NCBI RefSeq assembly: GCF_001855565.1
Contig: NZ_MKCR01000020.1
Location: forward strand, 1-34,823
Source: Chromobacterium amazonense
Lineage (GTDB): Bacteria > Pseudomonadota > Gammaproteobacteria > Burkholderiales > Chromobacteriaceae
DNA: 34,823 nt
Direction of reading: 5' to 3'
In this document: positions 1 to 10,517 of the stretch, one piece after another
Layout: the number at the start of each line of letters is the position of its first letter
How positions within the stretch are numbered: position 1 is the stretch's first letter
Position numbers and translations under genes: made by a program
The notes under the pieces: generated by a model
Databases searched by the model: none
What the model was told of the DNA's origin: nothing
What the model saw: the letters and a program-made list of their open reading frames with translations, nothing else

Positions 1-65
1 GGAGTGTAAGCTGATTTGTCCGTGCTTTTCCGTGTGCTTCCGTGGCTAAAAATGGAATGATCGTC

Positions 66-2918
<2,853 letters not shown>

Positions 2919-2941
2919 CACTCGTCTACCAACTGTAAACG

Positions 2942-2978
2942 ACCCCGTCCGGCGTGCGGCCTGACGGGGTTTTTCTTT
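2942..2978 (+). terminator. Intrinsic terminator after gcvP
   Basis: A 7-bp stem (CCCCGTC 2943-2949 with GACGGGG 2963-2969) is followed by a T-rich tail. It lies 25 bases after the gcvP stop and closes that transcription unit. Confidence 0.85.
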
Positions 2979-3006
2979 TCCTTATAGGCCATTGTTTAGG
3001 TGTAAA

Positions 3007-3067
3007 TACTTAGTATGTATATCTAAGTAGTAACAATTTCCCACAAGAACTATTACTAGTAAGTAGT
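3007..3067. promoter_or_regulatory. AT-rich operator-like repeats upstream of the methyltransferase
   Basis: Three elements lie in an AT-rich stretch unlike its surroundings. An inverted repeat TACTTAG (3007-3013) / CTAAGTA (3023-3029) has a 9-base spacer. A perfect palindrome TTACTAGTAA sits at 3053-3062. A direct repeat TAAGTAGT occurs at 3024-3031 and 3060-3067. They sit where the promoter of the downstream methyltransferase should be, so a regulator-binding role is inferred. No specific regulator can be named. Confidence 0.4.
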
Positions 3068-3133
3068 TTCCACCAGCCGATGATTTGCCTTATCGGCGCT
3101 TGTTTTTGGGAGTGTGTGAGCAGGGGAATATAT

Positions 3134-3778
3134 ATGGGTGCCGCGGATTTTGATGGTTTTTATCGCAGCAATGCGTCGTTCTATGGGGACCGGCCAGCCC
3201 TGTCCCTGATTTATTATCTGGATAAGTACAATGTGAAAGGAGAGGGCGTCGGGCTGGACCTGGGATGCGGCCAAGGACGCAATGCCCTGTATCTGGCGCG
3301 CCGCGGTTTTTCCATGCGCGGGTTGGATCAGTCTGCGGAGGCGGTGGCGCGTCTGAGCGGGCTGGCCGACGAGCTGCAACTCGACGTCAACGGAAGTGTG
3401 GCCGATCTGGCCAATATGGCGGAGGCGGATATCGAGCCGCAGCATTATCAGATCATTGTGGCTTACACCCTGCTGGATCATTTGAGCGAGGAAGCGGGCG
3501 CCAAGTTGGCGCAAGCCATGGTGTCGGGCCTTGCGCCAGGCGGCTTTTTATTCGCCTCGGTCTTCCTGGTGGATGATCCGGGCTGTTGCGGCCGCGGAGG
3601 GCGCGCCAGCGAAACCGCCGCTTATATCCGGCATTACTACCGTTCCGGCGAGCTGAGAGCGCAGTTTTCTCAACTAGAGGCCTTGGCCTATCAGGAAGAG
3701 TATGCGCTCGATCTCAGCCATGGCTGGCGTCATCACCACAGCATGGCCAGATTGTTTGCTCGCAAACCGATCAATTAA
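3134..3778 (+). CDS. Class I SAM-dependent methyltransferase, TehB-like
   Basis: This 214-residue cytoplasmic protein has a Rossmann-fold methyltransferase domain. The SAM-binding motif I is GLDLGCGQGRNALYLARRG near residues 40-58, followed by the acidic motif II region (MRGLDQS) and a motif IV-like segment IIVAYTLLDHL. The motif I wording is close to the tellurite-resistance methyltransferase TehB, but the substrate cannot be read from sequence. A longer frame starts at 3080; I chose the ATG at 3134 because AGGGGAA lies just upstream (3122-3128) and the extra N-terminus looks non-coding. The gene is alone, flanked by terminators, with an AT-rich, repeat-containing promoter region. A detoxification or small-molecule methylation role is inferred. 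Confidence 0.8.
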   Translation: MGAADFDGFYRSNASFYGDRPALSLIYYLDKYNVKGEGVGLDLGCGQGRNALYLARRGFSMRGLDQSAEAVARLSGLADELQLDVNGSVADLANMAEADIEPQHYQIIVAYTLLDHLSEEAGAKLAQAMVSGLAPGGFLFASVFLVDDPGCCGRGGRASETAAYIRHYYRSGELRAQFSQLEALAYQEEYALDLSHGWRHHHSMARLFARKPIN

Positions 3779-3796
3779 AGATATTCGCATCATTCA

Positions 3797-3821
3797 AGCA
3801 GGGCGAGCGCCCTGCTTTTTC
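3797..3821 (+). terminator. Intrinsic terminator after the methyltransferase
   Basis: A perfect 8-bp stem AGCAGGGC (3797-3804) / GCCCTGCT (3809-3816) with loop GAGC is followed by a run of T. It is a textbook rho-independent terminator. Confidence 0.9.
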
Positions 3822-3908
3822 ATTCTGCAACTGAAACGCCTGTTTGCCGAAATTGCAGCGGTGAAAATGCCGGCTGCGCAAAATAACAGCAGCGCGGGCG
3901 ATCTCGTT

Positions 3909-3930
3909 TGCTACAATGGCAAGCCTTGCC
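3909..3930 (+). promoter_or_regulatory. Candidate extended -10 promoter with dyad at the start site
   Basis: TGCTACAAT at 3909-3917 fits an extended -10 element (TGN plus TACAAT); no good -35 is seen at normal spacing. Immediately downstream, GGCAAG-C-CTTGCC (3918-3930) forms a dyad over the predicted start site and could be an operator. It would drive the GGDEF-EAL gene with a leader of about 60 bases. Confidence 0.4.
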
Positions 3931-3982
3931 GATAGACGGCGAGCCGGTTTTTTGATGAATAAATAAAAGGTTAACGGCAATC

Positions 3983-5977
3983 ATGCCGATGAAGAACGTC
4001 ATCTCCTGGCAGGGAGACAATTTGCCGATGCTGGAGGCTTTGAGCCTGCCGGTTTGGGTGTTCGATATCGATAACAAACGCGTATTCTGGGCCAATCCGG
4101 CCGCTCTGGAAGTATGGGGCGCGGATAGCCTGCAGGAATTATGCGCGCGCGACATGTCGCGCGATATGTCGGTATCCGTGGCGCAGCGGCTCAGCCAGTA
4201 TCAACAGGATTTCGAGCGCGACAATGCCGTGTTCACCGAGAGCTGGACGCTTTACCCCAAAGGCCTGCCGCGGCAGCTGAAAGTCGTTTTCCGCGGCATT
4301 CAGGTGGAAGGCCGGATGATGATGTTCTGCGAGGCGCAGAACACGCTATCCACCGATCCCGCCACGCTGCGCAGCGCCGAAGCGCTGATGCATACCTCCA
4401 TGCTGGTCACCTTGTACGACTCCGCCGGCATGGTGTTGTACCGCAACCCGTCGGCCCGCGCCAAGGTGGCCTATGCCAGCGAAACCTGGCGCCAGCATTT
4501 CATTCATGATGGCGACTGGCAAACCCTGCAGCAGGGAGTGGCGGCCGCCGGCGAGGCGAGACAGCTGGCCCAGGTGCACACCCGCCAGGGCATGCGCTGG
4601 CATGAAATCGCCGTGCGCGCGTGCCGCGACGGGGTATCGGGCCAGGACGCGCTGCTGGTCACGGAAGTGGACATCACCGATCTGAAGCACGCCGAGGCGC
4701 GCGCCAGCTTCCTCGCCAACCATGACGTGCTGACCGGCCTGCCCAACCGCAACGGCATACGCAGCGAGTTGCTGCCGTATTTGCAGCAAGCCCTGCGCGA
4801 TGGCCGCCAGGTGGCCTTGATGTTCATCGACCTGGACCGCTTCAAGAACGTCAACGACTCCCTGGGCCACGCCAGCGGGGACGAGATGCTGATCCGCATG
4901 AGCGGCCGCTTGTCGCAACTGCTGGGGCACGATGAGAAAGTGGCCCGCCTGGGCGGCGACGAATTCCTGGTGATGCTGGCGGCGCCGGATGTGGCGCAGC
5001 GGGCCGAGGCCTTGGGGCTTCGAATTTTGCAAAGTCTGGCGATGCCCATGCGGCTGGGCGGCATGGATATCAGCGTTTCGGCCTCCATCGGCATCAGCGT
5101 GTGCGGCGAGGGGCGGCTGGACATCGAACAGATGATGCGCCACGCCGACTTGGCCATGTACGCCGCCAAGGACGCCGGCCGCAACAATCTGATGTTCTTC
5201 GCGCCGGTGCTCGAAGAACGCAGCCAGGCGCAGCTGGCGATGGAGCGCGATATCCGGCGCGGCCTGGATGGCGGCGAATTCGTCGCTTACTTCCAGCCGC
5301 GCGTCGATGTGGCCAGCGGCCGCATCGTCGGCGCCGAGGCCCTGGCGCGCTGGCAACATCCGATGCGCGGCATGCTGATGCCGGATGCCTTCATCCCCTT
5401 GTGCGAAGACTGCGGCATGGTGCGCGAACTGGGCCGGCAGATCCTGTCCCAGGCGGCCCGCCAGCAGCGCCAATGGCGCGAGCGCGGCCTGGACCTGATG
5501 GTGTCGGTCAATCTGTCGCCCAGCCAGTTCGTCGATCCGGCGCTGTCTGAGATGGTGGCGCAGGCCTTGCGCGACAGCGGCTGCCAGCCGGAAAAGCTGG
5601 AGCTGGAAATCACCGAGTCGGTGCTGCTGGGCGATGACGAGCAAACCATGCGCACGCTGCAGTCGCTGCGCGCGCTGGGCGTGCGCATCGCGGTGGACGA
5701 CTTCGGCACTGGCTACTCCAATCTGGCCTATCTGCAGCGCTACCCATTGACCTCGCTGAAGATAGACCGTTCTTTTGTCGCCGATCTGGAGCGGCGGCCG
5801 GCCATTGCCGAGATGATCACCACGCTATGCCGCATGATGGGGCTGAACATGGTGGCGGAGGGGGTGGAGACGTCGCAGCAACTGCGCTGGCTGGCGGAGC
5901 GCGGCTGTCAGGAGTACCAGGGCTTCCTATGCAGCCCGGCCTTGCCGGCCAATCTGTTCGCGCAATTGGTGATGTAG
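3983..5977 (+). CDS. PAS-PAS-GGDEF-EAL cyclic-di-GMP signalling protein
   Basis: This 664-residue protein carries two PAS-like sensor domains (about residues 13-110 and 125-235). A GGDEF domain follows, starting near HDVLTGLPNR (His247), with an intact GGDEF signature at 324-328. An EAL domain has EAL at 452-454 and the catalytic motifs DDFGTGYS, KIDRSF and EGVE all present. Both the cyclase and phosphodiesterase sites therefore look competent; the net activity cannot be predicted. The RxxD inhibitory site is absent before GGDEF. No transmembrane segment or signal peptide is evident, so it is probably a cytoplasmic sensor. An AAGG lies about 12 bases before the ATG at 3983; ATG 3989 is an alternative. 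It forms a monocistronic unit. Confidence 0.93.
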   Translation: MPMKNVISWQGDNLPMLEALSLPVWVFDIDNKRVFWANPAALEVWGADSLQELCARDMSRDMSVSVAQRLSQYQQDFERDNAVFTESWTLYPKGLPRQLKVVFRGIQVEGRMMMFCEAQNTLSTDPATLRSAEALMHTSMLVTLYDSAGMVLYRNPSARAKVAYASETWRQHFIHDGDWQTLQQGVAAAGEARQLAQVHTRQGMRWHEIAVRACRDGVSGQDALLVTEVDITDLKHAEARASFLANHDVLTGLPNRNGIRSELLPYLQQALRDGRQVALMFIDLDRFKNVNDSLGHASGDEMLIRMSGRLSQLLGHDEKVARLGGDEFLVMLAAPDVAQRAEALGLRILQSLAMPMRLGGMDISVSASIGISVCGEGRLDIEQMMRHADLAMYAAKDAGRNNLMFFAPVLEERSQAQLAMERDIRRGLDGGEFVAYFQPRVDVASGRIVGAEALARWQHPMRGMLMPDAFIPLCEDCGMVRELGRQILSQAARQQRQWRERGLDLMVSVNLSPSQFVDPALSEMVAQALRDSGCQPEKLELEITESVLLGDDEQTMRTLQSLRALGVRIAVDDFGTGYSNLAYLQRYPLTSLKIDRSFVADLERRPAIAEMITTLCRMMGLNMVAEGVETSQQLRWLAERGCQEYQGFLCSPALPANLFAQLVM

Positions 5978-5983
5978 CCGGGT

Positions 5984-6000
5984 GCCCGTTTTGAACGGGC
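5984..6000 (+). terminator. Weak terminator-like hairpin after the GGDEF-EAL gene
   Basis: GCCCGTT (5984-5990) pairs with AACGGGC (5994-6000) around a 3-base loop. The downstream sequence is only moderately T-rich, so termination is likely but not certain. Confidence 0.5.
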
Positions 6001-6106
6001 GCTTATTTCCTTAGCCTGATTAATTCGTTGGTTTTCATGCCGGATTGGCTTAACCTATTGCGAATCATGCGCCCGGCATGTTGACGGGCGTCGTAAGGAG
6101 AATGCC

Positions 6107-7690
6107 ATGAAGGTTCTGTCAGCCGCCCTGCTGGCGGCCTGGTTGCCGCTGGGCGCCATGGCCGCCAAGCCGCTCACCATTTGCACCGACGCGAATCCAG
6201 AAGGCTTCGATGTGGTGCAATACAACTCCCTGGTCACTACCAATGCCTCCGCCGATGTGCTGATGAGCCGGCTGGTGGAATACGATGCCGCCGCGGGCAA
6301 GCTGCGCCCCGGCTTGGCGCGCAGCTGGGAGGCCAGCCCGGATGGCCTATCCTACACCTTTCATCTGCGTACTGACGCGGTCTTCCATTCCACCGACTAC
6401 TTCAAGCCCACGCGCAAGCTGAACGCCGACGATGTGGCGTTCACCTTCGATCGCATGCTGAACCCGGACAATCCTTGGTACAAAACCGCGCCTGCCGGTT
6501 ATCCGCACGCCCAGGCCATGCAGTTTCCCAAGCTGATCAAGGCCGTACGCAAGCTGGATGCGCAAACCGTGCGCTTCGAGCTGAACTACCCCGAGGCGAC
6601 TTTTCTATCCAGCCTGACCATGGGCTTCGCCTCCATCTATTCTGCCGAATACGCGGCGCAGCTGCTGGCGGCGGGCAAAACCGCCGAACTCAACAGCAAG
6701 CCCATCGGCACCGGCCCGTTCATTCTCAAGAGCTTCGTCAAGGACGCGCTGGTGCGCTACGCGCCGAATCCAGCCTACTTCGGCGCCAAGCCCAAGGTGT
6801 CGGCGCTGATCTACGCCATCACGCCGGATTCCAGCGTGCGCTTGCAAAAGCTGCGCGCCGGCGAATGCCAGATCGCGCTGTCGCCGAAGCCGCAGGACGT
6901 GCAGTCGGCGCAGGCTGACGCCCGCTTGCGTGTGTGGCAGACGCCGGCTTTCATGACGGCTTTCGTCGCCTTCAACAGCCAGAAGAAGCCGCTGGACAAT
7001 CCGCAGGTGCGGCAGGCGATCAATCTGGCCTTCGATAAAGCCAGCTATCTGAAAGCGGTGTTCGGCAATGGCGCGATTGCCGCCAATCTGGTGTATCCGC
7101 CCAATACCTGGAGCTACGACAAAACCATCAAGCCTTATCCTTACGATCCGGCGCAGGCCAAGAAGCTGCTGGCGCAGGCCGGCTATCCGGACGGTTTCGA
7201 TATCGATGTCTGGGTCCGGCCCAGCGGCAGCACGCTGAACCCCAGCCCCAAGGCCGGCGCGGAAATGCTGCAGGCGGATCTGGCCAAGGTCGGCATCCGC
7301 CTGAGGATTCAAGTGCTGGAGTGGGGCGAGCTGATCAAGCGCGGCAAGGCGGGCGAGCACCAGATGCTGTTCATGGGCTGGGCCGGCGACAACGGCGATC
7401 CGGACAACTTCCTGACGCCGCAGTTTTCTTGCTCGGCGGTACAGTCCGGCACCAATTTCGCCCGCCATTGCGATGCGCGCTTGGACAAGCTGATCAGCGA
7501 CGGCAAGAAGACCGCTGATTTCAAGGCGCGCGGTAAGCTGTATCAGTCGGCGCAGCGCCTCATCCATGACCAGGCGCTATGGCTGCCGCTGGCGCATCCC
7601 ACGGCCTATGTCTTGGCTCGCAAGGAAGTCAGCGGCTTTGCGGTCAATCCGTACGGCCGGGTCGACTTCTCCGCGGCGGCGCTGAAGTAG
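6107..7690 (+). CDS. Periplasmic peptide-binding protein, DppA-like (SBP family 5)
   Basis: This 527-residue solute-binding protein of an oligopeptide/dipeptide ABC importer acts in the periplasm. A Sec signal peptide (MKVLSAALLAAWLPLGAMAA) ends near residue 20, with no lipobox. It follows Escherichia coli DppA closely by eye: CTDANPEGFD, LNADDVAFTFDRMLNPDNP, PIGTGPF, ITPDSSVRLQKLRAGECQ and MGWAGDNGDPDNF. The last segment belongs to the ligand-binding region of dipeptide- and heme-binding DppA proteins. The start is firm, with AAGGAG nine bases before the ATG. No permease or ATPase gene adjoins it, so it must work with a transporter encoded elsewhere. The exact ligand (dipeptide, heme, other peptide) is open. 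Confidence 0.92.
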   Translation: MKVLSAALLAAWLPLGAMAAKPLTICTDANPEGFDVVQYNSLVTTNASADVLMSRLVEYDAAAGKLRPGLARSWEASPDGLSYTFHLRTDAVFHSTDYFKPTRKLNADDVAFTFDRMLNPDNPWYKTAPAGYPHAQAMQFPKLIKAVRKLDAQTVRFELNYPEATFLSSLTMGFASIYSAEYAAQLLAAGKTAELNSKPIGTGPFILKSFVKDALVRYAPNPAYFGAKPKVSALIYAITPDSSVRLQKLRAGECQIALSPKPQDVQSAQADARLRVWQTPAFMTAFVAFNSQKKPLDNPQVRQAINLAFDKASYLKAVFGNGAIAANLVYPPNTWSYDKTIKPYPYDPAQAKKLLAQAGYPDGFDIDVWVRPSGSTLNPSPKAGAEMLQADLAKVGIRLRIQVLEWGELIKRGKAGEHQMLFMGWAGDNGDPDNFLTPQFSCSAVQSGTNFARHCDARLDKLISDGKKTADFKARGKLYQSAQRLIHDQALWLPLAHPTAYVLARKEVSGFAVNPYGRVDFSAAALK

Positions 7691-7709
7691 TTTTCGCTGC
7701 ATTGGTCGG

Positions 7710-7745
7710 AAAGCGATTTTTTGAAATAGAGCAGTCGCTTTTTTG
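7710..7745 (+). terminator. Probable terminator after the DppA-like gene
   Basis: AAAGCGA (7710-7716) pairs with TCGCTTT (7735-7741), and the T run continues to 7744. The 18-base loop is long, but the T-tract and position just past the stop support termination. Confidence 0.6.
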
Positions 7746-8061
7746 ATGATTCCTTGCCGGCGCGCAAGGCGGGCAGCCCGAAGTCGGCGCATTCTCTGCG
7801 CCACGGCCGTCCGATCTTGCGCGCCGCTCGCCTGATCCCCCCTATGGCGGCGCATTGCGCCGCAAAATCAGCTTGTATGCAGCGCCATTGATTTTGGTAG
7901 TATTGTGTTGGCGGCTGCCGCTTTCAGCGGCCGCCAGGGGAGAGAGGAGCGCCGGGCTATTGGCGTGTCTAGCTTGTTCTTAGAATGTGCCCACCCTCGC
8001 TTGGATGCGCGGTTTCGCGTATCATGCGGCGGACTTGGGACGATAAATGATAAAACAATAG
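7745..8061. other. Non-coding region upstream of the TetR gene, with two strong hairpins
   Basis: I see no convincing gene here. It contains a 17-base palindrome GCGGCGCA-T-TGCGCCGC (7847-7863). It also contains a GC-rich hairpin at 7909-7936, with the alternative pairings GCCGCT/AGCGGC and TGGCGGC/GCCGCCA. A possible -10 element TAGAAT lies at 7981-7986 without a good -35. Together these suggest a structured leader or regulatory region for the TetR gene, which is inference only. Confidence 0.4.
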
Positions 8062-8712
8062 ATGCAAACCAGACGAACACAGCAAAGCCGCAGGGAGTCC
8101 ACCATAGGGAAACTGGTGGAGGCGGCGATAGAATGCCTGATGGAGTGCGGCTATCACGGCACCAGCGTACAACTGATCTGCAGCCGCGCCGGCGTGTCGC
8201 AAGGCGCGCTGTTCCGTCATTTCGCCACCAAGAACGAGCTGATGCTGCCGGTGGGACGCAAGGTGGTGGACGATATCTTCGACGCCGCGCTGACGCTGGC
8301 TGGCCAGCAGCCGCCAGGCATGGCGGAGGAGGAGCGCATCGTCGGGCTGATGCGGGCGCTGGTGATGTCGCCGCGCCACATCGTGCTGCTGGAATTGCTG
8401 ATGGCGGCCCGGACGACGCCGGACTTGCGCGATATTTTCCTCGGCAGCGCCAGCACCTATTTCCGCGACCGCTTCGTCGCCTTGATGGCCTCGCTGTTCC
8501 CGCGCTACGCCATTTCCACCGGTTTTTTCGCCACGCTGCTGACCATGATGACCACCATGCATGGCATGGCGCTGTACCGCACGCTGGCCGAGCATCCGGA
8601 AGGCGACAGGATGCGCGAGCAGTGGCTGCAGGCCGCGCTGCGCTCGGAACTGGAGCGGATACGGGAAGAGGGCGCGGATACGCGCAACCCGGTGTACCAG
8701 CTGCCGTTCTGA
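8062..8712 (+). CDS. TetR/AcrR family transcriptional regulator
   Basis: This 216-residue one-component repressor is recognised from its N-terminal helix-turn-helix (about residues 15-62). The key run is ECLMECGYHGTSVQLICSRAG then VSQGALFRHFATKNEL, matching the TetR pattern of GxxxTSxxxIxxxAGVSxGxxYxHFxxKxxL. The C-terminal two-thirds is a mostly helical ligand-binding domain whose inducer cannot be inferred. The ATG at 8062 lacks a strong Shine-Dalgarno, but an upstream ATG (8048) meets a stop at once. No clear target lies next to it: the gene downstream is a convergent porin, and the DppA-like gene upstream points the same way behind a terminator. It may regulate itself or distant genes. 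Confidence 0.9.
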   Translation: MQTRRTQQSRRESTIGKLVEAAIECLMECGYHGTSVQLICSRAGVSQGALFRHFATKNELMLPVGRKVVDDIFDAALTLAGQQPPGMAEEERIVGLMRALVMSPRHIVLLELLMAARTTPDLRDIFLGSASTYFRDRFVALMASLFPRYAISTGFFATLLTMMTTMHGMALYRTLAEHPEGDRMREQWLQAALRSELERIREEGADTRNPVYQLPF

Positions 8713-8728
8713 TGTCGGGTTGATTGCA

Positions 8729-8760
8729 AAAAAACCGCTGCCTCGCGCAGCGGTTTTTCT
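8729..8760 (+). terminator. Intrinsic terminator after the TetR gene
   Basis: AACCGCTGC (8733-8741) pairs with GCAGCGGTT (8747-8755). A run of A lies before it and a run of T after it, so it may terminate in both directions. Confidence 0.88.
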
Positions 8761-8792
8761 TTGGCCGTTGAATGTGTTTTCGTTTGGCCATA

Positions 8793-8820
8793 GAAAAAGA
8801 CCCGCCAAGGCGGGTCTTTT
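8793..8820 (-). terminator. Terminator of the porin gene
   Basis: AAGACCCGCC (8797-8806) pairs with GGCGGGTCTT (8809-8818). The A-run on its left reads as a T-tract on the minus strand, about 40 bases past the porin stop. Confidence 0.85.
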
Positions 8821-8860
8821 CTGCTTCTGCGTTCGCAGGTTCTTGCGTCGAACCGTTGAA

Positions 8861-9946
8861 TTAGAAGTTGTGAACCATGTTCAGGCCGAAGGACTTGATC
8901 TTGGTGTTGCCGTTGCTCAGCAGCAGAGCAGCAGCATTGTTGCCCAGCTTGATTTCGCCGTATTGCGCGCCAACGGTGGTGCGCTTGGACAGAGCATAAT
9001 CAGCACCCAGTACGAATTGGTCGTACTTGGTGTTGTCTTGGGATACGCCTTGAACTTTCACGTTGTCGCCGTGAGCGTAGGTGAACTTCGGAGTGATGGC
9101 GCCGAAGGTGTAGCCAGCGGTCAATGCGTATTCGGTGGTCTTGAACTCAACGCCGTTGCCCAACACGCCTTGAATGGCGGTCACTTGAGCCGGAGTGGCC
9201 AGCGCGCTCAGAGCAGTGGTGGTCACGTCGCCTTGGCTTTGCTTGTAGCCGAAGCCTACGAACAGGTTGTTAGCATTGTAGCCAACTTCCAGTTGGTGCT
9301 TGCGGTTGCCCTTGTTGCTGAGTTCCACGCCGCTAGCAACGTGGCTTTCGTACTGGTAGTCGTACTTGCCGAAGAAGCCACTGTTTTCGTAGCCCAGACC
9401 CAGGTTGTAGGTTTCACGATCTTGGCTCTTGGCGCTCTTGTCTTCCTTGGTGCCGTATTGGAAGGCAGCGGTCAGGCCAGGAACGATAGCCGGCAGGTCA
9501 TAGCGTACGGAATTCTTCAGGCGAGCGCCGTCGCGAGTGAAGATGCCCAGACCCAGGGCAGCGTTGTTGTAGGACCAGGTGTCAACCACGCCCATGTCGC
9601 TGTCTTGGAAGTTGGACACATTACCGAAGCGCAGGGTACCCAGGTTGCTTTGCAGGCCCAGGAAGGAGTTGCGGCTGGCGAAAGTGCCGGAGCTGGAGGC
9701 GCTGTATTGGTCCTTGTTGCCGTCGATGGCGAAACCGCTTTCAACTTGCCAGATAGCCTTCAGGCCGTTGCCGAGATCTTCGGAACCCTTGAAGCCGATA
9801 CGGGAGCCCAGGTCGTCGATGTTGGTCTTTTTGGTACCGTTATCAACGTTTTCAACGCCAGCCTTGATGGCGCCGTAGATGGTTACGTCAGCAAAAGCGG
9901 CAGCCGGCATGGAGGCTACCAGCAGGGCGATCAGACTTTTTTTCAT
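8861..9946 (-). CDS. Gram-negative trimeric outer-membrane porin
   Basis: This 361-residue protein has a clear signal peptide (MKKSLIALLVASMPAAAFA) cleaved before DVTIYG. That is the typical mature N-terminus of Neisseria/Burkholderia/Bordetella general porins. The body shows alternating beta-strand patterns, the segment GSRIGFKGSEDLGNGLKAIW, and RNSFLGLQ..GTLRFGN, which leads into the constriction loop. The C-terminus ends NMVHNF with the terminal Phe needed for BAM assembly. A TTG at 9952 is in frame, but the ATG at 9946 is chosen: AAGGA lies about 9 bases upstream and the signal peptide fits. It is monocistronic, with its own terminator and a long structured leader. Its codon use is rather uniform, as expected for an abundant protein. 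Confidence 0.95.
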   Translation of the reverse strand: MKKSLIALLVASMPAAAFADVTIYGAIKAGVENVDNGTKKTNIDDLGSRIGFKGSEDLGNGLKAIWQVESGFAIDGNKDQYSASSSGTFASRNSFLGLQSNLGTLRFGNVSNFQDSDMGVVDTWSYNNAALGLGIFTRDGARLKNSVRYDLPAIVPGLTAAFQYGTKEDKSAKSQDRETYNLGLGYENSGFFGKYDYQYESHVASGVELSNKGNRKHQLEVGYNANNLFVGFGYKQSQGDVTTTALSALATPAQVTAIQGVLGNGVEFKTTEYALTAGYTFGAITPKFTYAHGDNVKVQGVSQDNTKYDQFVLGADYALSKRTTVGAQYGEIKLGNNAAALLLSNGNTKIKSFGLNMVHNF

Positions 9947-10031
9947 GGTCAAGTCATCCTTAGTTGGTTTAGGAATGTGAGCAAATGCTATTGGCTGGGT
10001 TGTGAAAATGCAACTATGAGGACTGGGAAGT

Positions 10032-10074
10032 GTTGCTGATGAGCAACTTGTGTTGGGTTTCTGCGAACGCAGAA
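10032..10074 (-). promoter_or_regulatory. Two hairpins in the porin leader
   Basis: GTTGCT-gatg-AGCAAC (10032-10047) and TTCTGC-gaac-GCAGAA (10059-10074) form tandem hairpins 85-130 bases upstream of the porin start. They could stabilise the leader or expose sites to small RNAs, or act as DNA operators. A further inverted repeat TATTTTTG/CAAAAATA lies at 10139-10157. Confidence 0.4.
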
Positions 10075-10220
10075 TTCGTTTTTGCTGCTGGTAAGTTATT
10101 GAATAGTATTGGTTTGTAATGTTGGGTCTGTAGTGGCCTATTTTTGTTGCAAAAATACATCAAAGCGCAGGTAGTGCCGTTTTACAATGGTTTACACGGC
10201 ATGGGTAGCTGTAATTGGAT

Positions 10221-10250
10221 AAAAAAAAGCCCGCGTTTGAGGGCGGGCTT
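10221..10250 (-). terminator. Intrinsic terminator of the candidate small RNA
   Basis: AAGCCCGC (10227-10234) pairs with GCGGGCTT (10243-10250) around an 8-base loop. The eight A's at 10221-10228 give the T-tract on the minus strand only, which fixes the direction. Confidence 0.8.
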
Positions 10251-10313
10251 GAAAAATCAACGTGACTTGAAGTGAATCCAGGCGGTGCGGATTGCATCTA
10301 CTTGAATTCGCTA
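10221..10313 (-). ncRNA. Candidate small RNA, about 90 nt, upstream of the porin
   Basis: On the minus strand a promoter-like pair, TTTACA (10343-10348 on the plus strand as TGTAAA) and TAATAT (10320-10325), is separated by exactly 17 bases. Only about 65 bases beyond the predicted start near 10312 lies a strong intrinsic terminator: stem AAGCCCGC (10227-10234) / GCGGGCTT (10243-10250) with an 8-base T-tract. No protein gene lies between them, and no minus-strand gene lies just upstream to need the terminator. The unit therefore fits a small non-coding RNA. I do not recognise a known family. A perfect palindrome over the predicted start site hints at regulation. Confidence 0.5.
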
Positions 10314-10348
10314 GCGAACATATTAAAAGAAAGCGGAAACTATGTAAA
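10307..10348 (-). promoter_or_regulatory. Promoter and palindrome driving the candidate small RNA
   Basis: The -35 element TTTACA (10348-10343) and -10 element TAATAT (10325-10320) have a 17-base spacer. The perfect 12-base palindrome TTCGCTAGCGAA (10307-10318) straddles the expected transcription start, which is where a repressor would block initiation. Confidence 0.5.
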
Positions 10349-10517
10349 TGGAGCAATTGTTCCAATGGTGTTTCGTTTTTATGAAGATGTTTGTGTTAAG
10401 TTTTTGTTTTTAAATATAAGTAAGTGATAAGTCTTCTATGGTGTTTCGGTGTGAAACTGTTGCATTCCGGCCATTCTTGCCGGGGTGGCAAGGTCTGGCG
10501 GATGGGAATCTATATAT

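Noticed and set aside
8561-10039. 492-codon plus-strand frame antisense to the porin
   Set aside because: The opposite strand encodes a complete porin with signal peptide and terminal Phe. The antisense frame runs through two terminators and shows no domain.
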